From contig JANXTL010000330.1 in assembly GCA_025352375.1 (NCBI GenBank), positions 1-41,709 on the forward strand: a stretch of DNA of 41,709 nt. The letters run 5' to 3'. Position 1 is the first letter of the stretch, and each line of letters opens with the position of its first letter. Positions 18,500 to 26,080 of the stretch are shown here, in pieces. This stretch comes from Acetobacteraceae bacterium (GTDB lineage Bacteria; Pseudomonadota; Alphaproteobacteria; Acetobacterales; Acetobacteraceae). Made by a program: the position numbers and the translations under genes. The notes under the pieces were generated by a model, which was given only the letters and a program-made list of their open reading frames with translations, did no database searches and had not been told where the DNA came from.

Positions 18500-20558
18500 C
18501 GGTGGATGTCGCGCTGGCCGGGACCAAAGGCGCCGTCGGCACGGCGGCTGGACGAACCGCCGCGGGCACGCTGGCCCGACGATTCGGGTCGGCCTGAGGT
18601 GGCCGGCTCATGGCCGGGGGGAGCATGGCGGGCGGCACTGTCAGGCTGGGCGGTTTTGGCGGGACGCGGGCTTGCACATCCAGCGTCGTCGCGCTGTTGG
18701 AAGGCAAGCGCGCCGGCAAACCCGGCGGACGGCTGGGCATCAGGGGGATCGCCAGAGACTGATCGATCGCCGCTTTGTTCTGGGTGTCCGGCATCAGCCC
18801 CAGCATCGGCCCGATCCGGGAGATCACCCGACCAGCGGCAGGCGCGGCGACCCACCCGGCGGTGGCATAGCCGAAAGTGGCTTTGGTCGCGTGCGGCTCG
18901 TCCAGCATCATATAGACCGCGTAGCGCGGCGCGTTCATCGGGAAAACGCACATAAACGCCGCGATGTTAGCGTGCTTTCGATAGCCGCCATGCGCTTGCA
19001 CCTTCTCGGCGGTGCCGGTCTTGCCCCCGGGGTAGTATCCCGCGACCTCCGCCGTTTTGCCGAAGCCGTCGGTCACCACCAGCCGCATCAGCTTACGCAT
19101 CAGGTCAGAGGTTCCTTGCTGCATCACACGCTCGCCTTGCGGTGTTTCGTTCGGCTGGAGTGCGAGGATGGTGGGGCGCGTCAGGATACCGCCGTTCGCG
19201 ATGGCGGCGGTGCCGCGCACCACGTGCAGCGGGGTGACGGAAATGCCGTGGCCGAAGCCCACGGTCATGGTTGCGATGTCCTTCCAGTTCGCGGCCGGTT
19301 GCACGATCGGCATGCCGGCCTCCGGCAATTCCACGCCGGTCTTGCCGAACATGCCCATGGCCTGTAGCCAATGGCGCTGCCGCTCCGCCCCCACGAGGTG
19401 CGCGATATGCGCGGCGCCGAGGTTGGACGAATAGGCCAGTACCTCCGGCAGATAGAGCCAGCGGTGTTTACCCTCGAAATCCTGGATGGTGAAGCGGCTG
19501 ATCTGGATCGGACGGGACGCGTCGAATTGATCCCAGATGTGCACGAGGCCGGAGTCCAGCGCCATCGACGCCGTCTGCAGTTTGAACGTGCTACCGGGCT
19601 CGTAACGCTCCTTGATCGCCCGGTTCTTTCTCTGTTCCTCGGAGGCGGTGCGGAAATTGTTGGCGTCGTAGTCGGGCAGGCTGACGATGGCCAGCATTTC
19701 GCCGGTATTCACATCCATCACCATGCCGGCGGCGCCGATCGCACCGAAGGTGCCCATCGCCGCCAGCAGTTCCTCACGCACCACGGCCTGCACGCGCACA
19801 TCGATCGACAGCCGCAACGGCGACTGGTCTGAACGAATGCGGGCATCGAGGCCCAGTTCCACGCCCGCGACGCCGATCTCATCCACGTTGACCCCGCCCA
19901 GCACTTGCGCCGCCGTGCGGCCCATCGGGTAGTGGCGTTGCTGCGTCGCTCTGAAGTCGATCCCCGGCAACCCGAGGTCGTTGATCGCCAGTTCCTCCTT
20001 AGGGGTGATCTGCCGCTCCAGGTAGACGAACTGCTTATTGCTTTCCGACAGGCGCCTGACCGCCAACGCTTCGTCCAGGCGTGGCAGTACCATCTTGAGC
20101 CTATGGGCAACACCGGCGGGATCGAGGATCACCCGGGGATCGGCGAAGACGGACACGGTCGGCAAGGAGATGGCAAGATCCTGCCCGCGTCGGTCGGTAA
20201 TCAACGCCCGCTGGCCAATGGGCGTGTAGGTCGTCGTTTTCGGGGCGGCGGCAACCATCGCGGCGACCTGCCTTTCCGCTCGGTGCGGTTGTTTGGGGTC
20301 GACGATGGTTACCATTGCCAAGCGCCCGATCAGCGCCAGAAACAATACGGCGAACCCACCGGCGACAATCACCACCCGGCCGCGGGTTTTCTCCAGCGCC
20401 GCGCGCCGGTGGCGGTCTGGTTCGGTGACCTGGAAGGTTTCGACCATCGGCACGGTGTCGTTTGGCGCCGCACCGCGCCGGCGCGCCGGCCGGCCGTACC
20501 CGCCGCCGTTCAAGGGCGGTGAGTCGGAGGGCGGCGGTGCGTCGGTCAGATCGGTCAT
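18486..20558 (-). CDS. ftsI: Septal transpeptidase FtsI (PBP3)
   Basis: 690 residues; a class B penicillin-binding protein that crosslinks septal peptidoglycan with FtsW. A Pro/Gly/Arg-rich cytoplasmic tail (about 1-60) is followed by one membrane anchor (VVIVAGGFAVLFLALIGRL), the dimerisation domain (ITDRRGQDLAISLP) and the transpeptidase domain. The catalytic serine is in EPGSTFKLQ, the second motif is YSSNLGAAH, and the third is GGKTGTAEK. The last ~110 residues form a Pro/Ala-rich extension beyond the usual end. N-terminal SPPLNGGGYGRPARRR comes from a GC palindrome (20501-20517). ATG 20558 lies 9 nt after the ftsL stop. Confidence 0.95.
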   Translation of the reverse strand: MTDLTDAPPPSDSPPLNGGGYGRPARRRGAAPNDTVPMVETFQVTEPDRHRRAALEKTRGRVVIVAGGFAVLFLALIGRLAMVTIVDPKQPHRAERQVAAMVAAAPKTTTYTPIGQRALITDRRGQDLAISLPTVSVFADPRVILDPAGVAHRLKMVLPRLDEALAVRRLSESNKQFVYLERQITPKEELAINDLGLPGIDFRATQQRHYPMGRTAAQVLGGVNVDEIGVAGVELGLDARIRSDQSPLRLSIDVRVQAVVREELLAAMGTFGAIGAAGMVMDVNTGEMLAIVSLPDYDANNFRTASEEQRKNRAIKERYEPGSTFKLQTASMALDSGLVHIWDQFDASRPIQISRFTIQDFEGKHRWLYLPEVLAYSSNLGAAHIAHLVGAERQRHWLQAMGMFGKTGVELPEAGMPIVQPAANWKDIATMTVGFGHGISVTPLHVVRGTAAIANGGILTRPTILALQPNETPQGERVMQQGTSDLMRKLMRLVVTDGFGKTAEVAGYYPGGKTGTAEKVQAHGGYRKHANIAAFMCVFPMNAPRYAVYMMLDEPHATKATFGYATAGWVAAPAAGRVISRIGPMLGLMPDTQNKAAIDQSLAIPLMPSRPPGLPARLPSNSATTLDVQARVPPKPPSLTVPPAMLPPAMSRPPQADPNRRASVPAAVRPAAVPTAPLVPASATSTVAAR

Positions 20559-20567
20559 GTCCGGATC

Positions 20568-21314
20568 TCAGTTACCGTTGTTCCACTGGTTGGTGCTGAC
20601 CGGCATCGGCCGCGGCACGGGCGCAAACGAGCTGCCACGCCCGACCGCGAGCAAAGACCCGGTTTGAACCGGTGGTTGCTGCGGCGCCTGCAACGGCGGA
20701 GTTGCCGGCGCCGCGACGCGAGGGGGTTGCTGCTGCGCGGCCGCCAGCGGTGTACGGGCCGTCTGAATGGGTGGCGCCGGGGTCGGTGCAGGTGCTGCGA
20801 CCGGCGAACGTGGCGGCGCGGGTTTGGGTGCCGGTGGCGCGGCGTTCGTCGCCATCAGGGCCGGCGGTGCCGCAACGGGTAGCGGTGGGATAGGCAGTTC
20901 TTCCTCCGCGACCACGGACTCCTCCGCTGCCGATGCCAGCGTCGCGGCCGATGGTTGCGCGGCCGCGACCGGCACAACGGCCGGTTCCTCGGGCGCATCT
21001 GTGGTCCCGGTGGTCGGTTCCCACGCGCGCGGCGCCGGCAGGCGGGAGGCCAGTTCCGCCAGGGTCGTGAACTGTTCCGGCAGCATCGGCCGCAGTGCCA
21101 GATATTGATCGGAGAAGGCGCGCAGGCGTTCCGGATTTTCACGTAGTGTCCACTCCGCCCGCAGGGCGCGCGACTGCTCCCGCAGACCCGTCGTCTCGGC
21201 GAGGGTCTTTTCGATCTGCCGGTCGAGCAGTTGGACGTTGTGCTTCGATTGGTAGGTGTACAGCACAGCGGCCCCGGCGAGAACGCAGGACATGGCGGTC
21301 GTCGATCGGATCAT
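20568..21314 (-). CDS. ftsL: Cell division protein FtsL with long proline-rich tail
   Basis: 248 residues, where FtsL is usually about 90-130. A short N-terminus and one membrane segment ([19 protein letters not shown]) lead into a coiled-coil-like region with [21 protein letters not shown] (in pieces) and [22 protein letters not shown], the classical FtsL end. After about residue 95 the protein is Ala/Pro-rich ([31 protein letters not shown]) to the end, probably an extended periplasmic arm. FtsL links FtsQ/FtsB to FtsW/FtsI. ATG 21314 overlaps the rsmH TGA (ATGA). Identity rests on position and the N-terminal pattern. Confidence 0.88.
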   Translation of the reverse strand: MIRSTTAMSCVLAGAAVLYTYQSKHNVQLLDRQIEKTLAETTGLREQSRALRAEWTLRENPERLRAFSDQYLALRPMLPEQFTTLAELASRLPAPRAWEPTTGTTDAPEEPAVVPVAAAQPSAATLASAAEESVVAEEELPIPPLPVAAPPALMATNAAPPAPKPAPPRSPVAAPAPTPAPPIQTARTPLAAAQQQPPRVAAPATPPLQAPQQPPVQTGSLLAVGRGSSFAPVPRPMPVSTNQWNNGN

Positions 21315-22249
21315 GCGGCAAACCCTCCCAGACGTTCGATGGCGCGCAGCCGAGCGCTGCGGGCCCGAGGATTGATGTTGGTTTCGTCGGCGCGGGGGCG
21401 GAGTGGCTTCGTGGTCAGCATGCGGAACAGGGCGGCCGGGCGATCGGTCAACCCACGCGGATCGTGCCGGGACAGGCCCGGCGCGCGGCCCGCGATCTCG
21501 GTCATGAAGCGTTTCACGATGCGGTCTTCGAGGCTATGAAACGACACCACCACCAACCGCCCGCCGGGGGCCAGCAGTTCGGCGGCGGCTGCCAAAGCCC
21601 GCTCGATTTCGCCCAACTCATCGTTCACCTCGATGCGCAAGGCCTGAAAGCTCCGCGTCGCGGGGTCCATGCCCGACCCGTCTTTCGGCATAACGGACCG
21701 GATGATGCTGGCCAGACGGCCGGTGGTCTCGATCGGCGCCTCGGTCCTGGCGGTGACGATGGCCTTGGCGATCCGGCGGGAGGCGCGTTCCTCCCCCAAT
21801 TCGTACAGCACGTCCGCGAGGTCTCGTTCGGGCAACGTGTTCACCAGATCGGCGGCCGATGTGCCCTGCTTGCTCATGCGCATATCCAACGGACCGTCTC
21901 CCCGGAACGAGAACCCGCGTTCGGGCTCGTCGATCTGAAAGGAGGAGATGCCAAGGTCGAGGACGATTCCGTCGAGCAAAAAAACGCCAGCCTTGGTCAG
22001 CAGCGCCATCATTTCCCCGAATTGGCCCTGGATCAGATGCAAACGCCCAGGGAATCGTTCGGCGACGGCGGCGCCGCGCGCGATGGCGTCGGGATCGCGG
22101 TCGATGCCCCACAAGGTGCAACGGGCGGTGTCGAGGATCGCGGTCGCATAGCCGCCGCCGCCGAAGGTGCCGTCGAGGTAGACGCCATCCTGTCGTGGGG
22201 CCAGCTGCGCCAAAACCTCGCGCAGCATCACGGGGATATGGCCGCTCAT
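21311..22249 (-). CDS. rsmH: 16S rRNA (cytosine1402-N4)-methyltransferase RsmH
   Basis: 312 residues; methylates N4 of C1402 in 16S rRNA using S-adenosylmethionine. Seen: [15 protein letters not shown] at the N-terminus, [16 protein letters not shown] (SAM site), [47 protein letters not shown] and [19 protein letters not shown] 22249 overlaps the mraZ stop (ATGA); 28 upstream codons in the open frame belong to mraZ sequence. RsmI, which methylates the ribose of the same nucleotide, is encoded about 1.6 kb away at 23860. Confidence 0.95.
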   Translation of the reverse strand: MSGHIPVMLREVLAQLAPRQDGVYLDGTFGGGGYATAILDTARCTLWGIDRDPDAIARGAAVAERFPGRLHLIQGQFGEMMALLTKAGVFLLDGIVLDLGISSFQIDEPERGFSFRGDGPLDMRMSKQGTSAADLVNTLPERDLADVLYELGEERASRRIAKAIVTARTEAPIETTGRLASIIRSVMPKDGSGMDPATRSFQALRIEVNDELGEIERALAAAAELLAPGGRLVVVSFHSLEDRIVKRFMTEIAGRAPGLSRHDPRGLTDRPAALFRMLTTKPLRPRADETNINPRARSARLRAIERLGGFAA

Positions 22250-22728
22250 GCGGCCCCCGGCAGAGTCAGGCGCCTGTCGCGCGACCGCTGCGCCGCGTCC
22301 CGTTTGCGCTGTTCGGCCTGGCCGGTTTCCCAAATCTGGAAGATTTTGCCACGGCCCATGAATACGATCGTGCTGTGAACCGACAGGCCAGCATGCTCCG
22401 TCAGGTTCGCGGGCAACACCACCCGGCCTTCCCTATCGGCTTCCAGCGGGGTGGCATCGGCATAGATCGAGATCGAGAGGTCGTCGTATTCCTGGCTGAA
22501 TTCATCGAGTTTCGAGAGCGGTGCGGCCAAGGCCTGAAAATCGGTTTCTGACCAGACCTCGATGCATCGGTCGATGTGCGACGGGCGGGCGACCAGGGGT
22601 GTGCCGGCCGCGGGGGGCAGCGGTCCAGCGGTGCTCTCGGCACGGAGCTGGGTGCGATAAAGCGCAGGTATGGACACACGATTTTTCGTGTCCAACTTGC
22701 CAGTATGCGTTCCCAGAAATTGGCCCAT
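22246..22728 (-). CDS. mraZ: Transcriptional regulator MraZ
   Basis: 160 residues; a DNA-binding protein of the AbrB-like swapped-hairpin fold that represses the dcw operon it heads. Two MraZ half-domains are visible, each with the D..xR signature: [10 protein letters not shown] near residue 15 and [11 protein letters not shown] near residue 95. The ATG at 22728 gives the family start [13 protein letters not shown], while the frame extends 37 unrelated codons upstream. The ribosome site is weak. A candidate operator lies 127-151 nt upstream. Confidence 0.93.
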   Translation of the reverse strand: MGQFLGTHTGKLDTKNRVSIPALYRTQLRAESTAGPLPPAAGTPLVARPSHIDRCIEVWSETDFQALAAPLSKLDEFSQEYDDLSISIYADATPLEADREGRVVLPANLTEHAGLSVHSTIVFMGRGKIFQIWETGQAEQRKRDAAQRSRDRRLTLPGAA

Positions 22729-22854
22729 TCGAGCCGGCCTGCTTCGTGAATGGTTGCGACAGGGTTCCGCTGGGCTTGTTCGAAGAAATGGAACCACCTG
22801 TCGGGCGGGCGCCGTTCCCTCGAGCCCATGGAGCGGCACTTGCCGGTTTGTTCA

Positions 22855-22879
22855 TGGGATGTCGTGGGATATTATGGCA
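22855..22879 (+). promoter_or_regulatory. Candidate MraZ operator (TGGGN repeats)
   Basis: TGGGA (22855-22859), TGGGA (22865-22869) and TGGCA (22875-22879) repeat with an exact 10 bp period, i.e. TGGGN units separated by 5 nt. Three TGGGN repeats with 5 nt spacers upstream of mraZ are the reported MraZ site in E. coli. Here the third unit has one change and the units read on the strand opposite to mraZ transcription, which weakens the match. Confidence 0.4.
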
Positions 22880-22987
22880 CCGGGTCGAAGTCAAGCCTTG
22901 AATCAGGCATTTCCAAGCCTGGAGCAGGAGTCTTTCCAGTCGTCGGGGGCTGGGCCGCGACTCAGCTCAATATTCACTTTTTGTTCT

Positions 22988-22996
22988 TGTGCATAA
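22988..22996 (-). promoter_or_regulatory. DnaA-box-like site upstream of mraZ
   Basis: On the minus strand the 9-mer is TTATGCACA, which fits the relaxed DnaA consensus TTATNCACA. It lies about 260 nt before the mraZ start and just downstream of the candidate promoter. A single box can occur by chance; a role linking replication to division gene expression is inferred only. Confidence 0.3.
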
Positions 22997-23024
22997 GTGG
23001 TGTGCACTTTGTGGTTAACGTCCA

Positions 23025-23055
23025 ATCATACATGTGTTTCCAGCAAGTATGTCAA
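23025..23055 (-). promoter_or_regulatory. Candidate promoter of the mraZ/dcw operon
   Basis: Minus strand: a perfect -35 TTGACA (23050-23055) and a -10 TATGAT (23025-23030), with a long 19 bp spacer. The spacing is not ideal, but this is the best hexamer pair in the leader and lies about 300 nt upstream of mraZ. No closer pair as good was found by eye. Confidence 0.4.
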
Positions 23056-23165
23056 GCAAGTTAAGAATGAAGGATCGTTGGGCCTAAGCCACGTGGAATG
23101 CAGATTTTCGGCCCCTCGCCGGCGATCGGACTGCCATTTCCCATGCTGTCCCGTGGAAGGACCCG

Positions 23166-23184
23166 AAAAGCACCCGTTCGGGGC
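23166..23184 (-). terminator. Possible rnpB terminator
   Basis: Downstream of rnpB on the minus strand, GCCCCGAACGGGTGC can fold as a short imperfect hairpin and is followed by TTTT. The stem is weak and the forward strand also shows TTTTT next to it, so it may act in both directions or not at all. Confidence 0.35.
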
Positions 23185-23229
23185 GTTTTTGCGCTCCAAA
23201 CGGCGCTTCGAGCGACCGGGGAGAATGTT

Positions 23230-23621
23230 GCCAGACGGCCTGTAAGCCGGGTTCTGTCCGCATGTTTCCATGGTGGACGGCCATTCCTCTGCGACCCACC
23301 TCGCGGTGGGCCTGTCGCGACCAACCCGAACGACGGGGCGGGAATGCCCTCCCGCGTCGCCCGAAAGCGCGCGGCAGCCGTTCCTATTCGGTCTTGCTCC
23401 CGGTGGGGTTTACCCTGCCACCCCTGTTGCCAGGGGCGCGGTGCGCTTTTGCCGCACCGTTTCGCCCTTGCCCGCGGGAGCCGAACTCTTGCGCGGGCGG
23501 TTTGTTTTCTGTGGCACTGTCCCTGGGGTCGCCCCCGCCGGCCGTTAGCCGGCACCGTATTCCCGTGGAGCCCGGACTTTCCTCTGCCCCGCGAGGGACA
23601 GCGGCCGTCCAGCCGTCTGGC
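23230..23621 (-). ncRNA. rnpB: RNase P RNA (bacterial type A)
   Basis: About 392 nt; the catalytic RNA that trims 5' leaders from tRNA precursors. On the minus strand the 5' end GCCAGACGGCTGG pairs with the 3' end AGGCCGTCTGGC (helix P1). The universal core GAGGAAAGTCCGGGCTCC lies near the 5' end, followed by ACAGTGCCACAGAAA, the central GCAAGACCGAATAGG-type segment, and the 3' conserved AGAACCCGGCTTACAGGCC. Exact ends are set from helix P1 and may be off by a few bases. It is preceded by its own promoter and sits between the dcw cluster and rsmI, transcribed in the same direction as both. Confidence 0.95.
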
Positions 23622-23629
23622 AAGCGCGC

Positions 23630-23658
23630 GGCATGGACGCCATCGCGCGATGCGTCAA
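23630..23658 (-). promoter_or_regulatory. Candidate rnpB promoter
   Basis: Minus strand: -35 TTGACG (23653-23658), a 17 bp spacer, and a -10 position CATGCC (23630-23635), with the presumed first base of rnpB 9 nt further. Spacing is ideal, but the -10 hexamer is poor. GC-rich stable-RNA promoters in alphaproteobacteria often look like this. Confidence 0.45.
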
Positions 23659-23844
23659 GTTATTCCGGACAGGGCATCCGCTCGAACGGGCGGCATGGCC
23701 ATGAAAGCCACGCGCTCAGCAGAGATTGGTAGCTTAACCAAGGGAACAGCCTGGCACTTCACGTGCTTGCGACGGGCAACGAGCCAAGCGATGGCCGAGC
23801 AGCCGGAATCTGTTTCGTTCGGCTTTCCGCATTTCCCCGCCGCC

Positions 23845-23859
23845 CAGAGCGCTGCTCTG
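23845..23859 (-). terminator. Hairpin immediately after rsmI
   Basis: CAGAGC-AGC-GCTCTG forms a perfect 6 bp stem with a 3 nt loop, starting right after the rsmI stop codon. There is no T-run, so it may stabilise the 3' end or act as a weak terminator. The following 200 bp up to the rnpB promoter hold no recognisable gene; yraN and gshB, which often follow rsmI, are absent. Confidence 0.35.
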
Positions 23860-24753
23860 CTATTCCGGCCGGCTCATGGCCAGCGCGCGGGCGTAGACCA
23901 GCTTTCGCGGCAGACCAGTCGCTGTCGAAACCAGCGCCGCCGCGTCCTTCACGCTATGGTCGGCCAGTGCCCGTGTCAGCTGACCGTCCAGGTCTTCCTG
24001 GTCTTCTTCCTCGGGCGGGCCGACCAGCACGGTGATCTCCCCGCGCGCGGCATGGCCGGCGTAGTGCGCGGCGAGGTCGGTCAAGGTGCCGCGGCGCACT
24101 TCCTCGAAATGCTTGGTCAGCTCGCGCGCCACCGCCGCCGCGCGCGGGCCGAACGAAATCGCCATGTCGGCGAGAGTTTCGGCCAGACGATGCGGCGCCT
24201 CGTGCCAGATCAGCGTCGCTGTCAGACCGGCCCGTTCGGCGGACCGCAACATACCGAATGCCGAGCGCCGGGCTGCCGAACGGGGCGGCGGGAAGCCGAG
24301 GAACAGGAAGGGCTGCGGCGGCAGACCGGACAGGGTCAGCGCCATCACCGCCGCATTGGGGCCGGGGACGGCGCCGATTGAAAACCCCTCGGCGATGGCG
24401 GCGCGCACCAGGCGATAACCGGGGTCGGACACCAGAGGCGTGCCAGCGTCCGAAATCAGCGCGATTCGCCGGCCGGCCCGCAGCATCGCCAGCACCGGCG
24501 CGATGCGCGCATCCTCGTTATACTCATGCAGCGGTTCGGTGCGGACGCTGACCCCGACGGCCGAAAGCAGGCGGGCGGAGTGGCGGGTATCCTCGCACAG
24601 GATCAGATCGCTGCGGGCCAGTGCGTCACGTGCCCGCGAGGACAAATCGCCGAGGTTGCCGATTGGCGTGGAAACCAGCACAAGACCAGCCAACGGCGCG
24701 GCCTGTTCCGGCTGCCCGTTATCTGGAGGGTCGGCATATGCTTCGTCGGGCAT
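23860..24753 (-). CDS. rsmI: 16S rRNA (cytidine1402-2'-O)-methyltransferase RsmI
   Basis: 297 residues; a tetrapyrrole-methylase-fold enzyme that methylates the ribose of C1402 in 16S rRNA. Seen: LVLVSTPIGNLGDLSSRARDAL at about residues 24-45 (in pieces), LCEDTRHSARLL, ALISDAGTPLVSDPGYRLV, AVPGPNAAVMALTLSGLPP, FLGFPPP, and CARELTKHFEE-like VARELTKHFEEVRRG. The ATG at 24753 has a strong AGGAG ribosome site 6 nt upstream. Its first 16 bases are shared, head to head, with the divergent lppC gene. The first ~22 residues are an unconserved Asp/Pro/Glu-rich tail. Confidence 0.94.
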   Translation of the reverse strand: MPDEAYADPPDNGQPEQAAPLAGLVLVSTPIGNLGDLSSRARDALARSDLILCEDTRHSARLLSAVGVSVRTEPLHEYNEDARIAPVLAMLRAGRRIALISDAGTPLVSDPGYRLVRAAIAEGFSIGAVPGPNAAVMALTLSGLPPQPFLFLGFPPPRSAARRSAFGMLRSAERAGLTATLIWHEAPHRLAETLADMAISFGPRAAAVARELTKHFEEVRRGTLTDLAAHYAGHAARGEITVLVGPPEEEDQEDLDGQLTRALADHSVKDAAALVSTATGLPRKLVYARALAMSRPE

Positions 24754-26018
24754 TCGTGCTCCTGCTCGCCACGCTGGCTGTGGCCGGCTGCGTCGATGCT
24801 TATAATGACGGACCGCGGCCAGGCTACCAGGCGCGCCCGGGTGCCGGAGTACCGATCCCCGGCCGCCCGCCGGCCCCAGGGTTCGTCGAACGAGGGTTCG
24901 TGGAGCGCCAGCATAGCCCTAACCGGGTGGCGATACTGCTGCCGTTGTCGGGCGGTTACGGCGAAATCGGTCAGGCCATGCTGCGGGCCGCGCAACTCGC
25001 AATCCCCGAGGGCAGCACACCGGCGCTCGATGCCCGCGACACCGGGGGCACGCCCGAAGGCGCGGCCCGCGCCGCCCGCGAAGCCATCGCCGCCGGCGCG
25101 GGCTTGATTCTTGGGCCGCTGACCTCGGCGGAAACCGCCGCCGTCGCGCCCGTCGCGCGGGACGCTGGCGTGGCCGTGCTGGCCTTCACCAATGACTCCT
25201 CGCAAGCGCAGCCGGGCGTTTGGACGTTGGGTATTACGCCGGGACAGCAGGTGATGCGGCTAATGGTCGCGGCCCAGACCCGGAACAAGGGCCGGGCAGC
25301 GGCGCTGCTGCCGGATACCGACCTGGGTCACCGGTTGGGCGATGCGTTGCAGCGGGCCTCGAGCACGCTGAACCTGTCGGCACCCAACGTGGTGTACCAT
25401 GCGCCAGGGATGAAGGAGATCAATACCGCGATGCGGGAAGTGTCCGAATACGGCAGCCGCCGCGGCCCGATCGAGGCGCAGATCAAATCCTTACGAGCAG
25501 CGGGAACGGCCGAGGGCCGGCGGCACGCGCAGGCCCTGGGTCGCGCCCGTATTGGCCCGCCGTCGTACGGGGTCCTGCTGATGGCCGATACCGGGGACGC
25601 GTTACCCCTGATCGAGTCGCTGCTGCCCTACTACGATATCGACGGCGTGCAGATCATGGGGCCGGTGCAATGGGCCTCCTCCGACAGCGGGTCGAGCCAT
25701 ATGCTTGGCGCCTGGTACGCCGCGCCCGACCCCGCCACCCGCGCCGGGATGAGCCAGGACTACAGCAGCAAGTATGGTGGCTCCCCGCCGACGATTGCCG
25801 ACCTCGCCTACGATGCCGCCGCGGTTGCCAGAATCCTGAGCGGGGAAGGCGGCTTCTCGGTCGGGGCGCTGACTCGGCCAAGCGGCTTCGCGGGGGTCGA
25901 TGGCCGGTTGATACTCTTGCCGAACGGGGAGGTGAACCGGGGGCTGGCGGTGTTCCGCATCGAACGTGGCGGCTCCTCAATGGTGGAACCGGCACCCGCC
26001 GGCGGCCCAGGGAGTTAG
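24738..26018 (+). CDS. Penicillin-binding protein activator, LpoA/LppC-type lipoprotein
   Basis: 426 residues. A lipoprotein signal peptide with lipobox VAGC (residues 15-18) is followed by a Pro/Gly-rich linker and a periplasmic type-1 binding-protein fold: VAILLPLSGGYGEIGQAMLRAAQLA, ARDTGGTPEGAARAAREAI and LILGPLTSAETAAVAPVA (seen in pieces), then VLAFTNDSSQAQPGVW. This is the pattern of LppC/LpoA-like proteins; E. coli LpoA activates PBP1A from the outer membrane, whereas alphaproteobacterial members are less studied. The ATG at 24738 has a near-perfect GGAGGG ribosome site, located inside rsmI coding. Its 5' end overlaps rsmI head to head. Confidence 0.85.
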   Translation: MLRRAFVLLLATLAVAGCVDAYNDGPRPGYQARPGAGVPIPGRPPAPGFVERGFVERQHSPNRVAILLPLSGGYGEIGQAMLRAAQLAIPEGSTPALDARDTGGTPEGAARAAREAIAAGAGLILGPLTSAETAAVAPVARDAGVAVLAFTNDSSQAQPGVWTLGITPGQQVMRLMVAAQTRNKGRAAALLPDTDLGHRLGDALQRASSTLNLSAPNVVYHAPGMKEINTAMREVSEYGSRRGPIEAQIKSLRAAGTAEGRRHAQALGRARIGPPSYGVLLMADTGDALPLIESLLPYYDIDGVQIMGPVQWASSDSGSSHMLGAWYAAPDPATRAGMSQDYSSKYGGSPPTIADLAYDAAAVARILSGEGGFSVGALTRPSGFAGVDGRLILLPNGEVNRGLAVFRIERGGSSMVEPAPAGGPGS

Positions 26019-26080
26019 AGCGCGAAGGGAACGCGCGATGTTGGGTATGACGCCACGCAGGCGTGGGCTATAGGGGCGCC

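Larger units (their letters stand above)
22729..23229. other. Leader region between mraZ and rnpB
   Basis: About 500 bp with no convincing gene. It is less GC-rich than its surroundings (notably 22965-23060) and contains, for the minus strand, a sigma70-like promoter (23025-23055), a DnaA-box-like 9-mer (22988-22996), two GANTC sites (22928-22932 and 22959-22963), a 10 bp-phased TGGGA repeat (22855-22879), and near 23166-23184 a weak hairpin followed by a T-run that could end rnpB. Forward-strand open frames here have no coding character. Confidence 0.6.

Noticed and set aside
23622-23859. Possible yraN remnant downstream of rsmI
   Set aside because: A short frame MRKAERNRFRLL starts similarly to basic YraN N-termini but stops after about 32 codons with none of the endonuclease-fold motifs.
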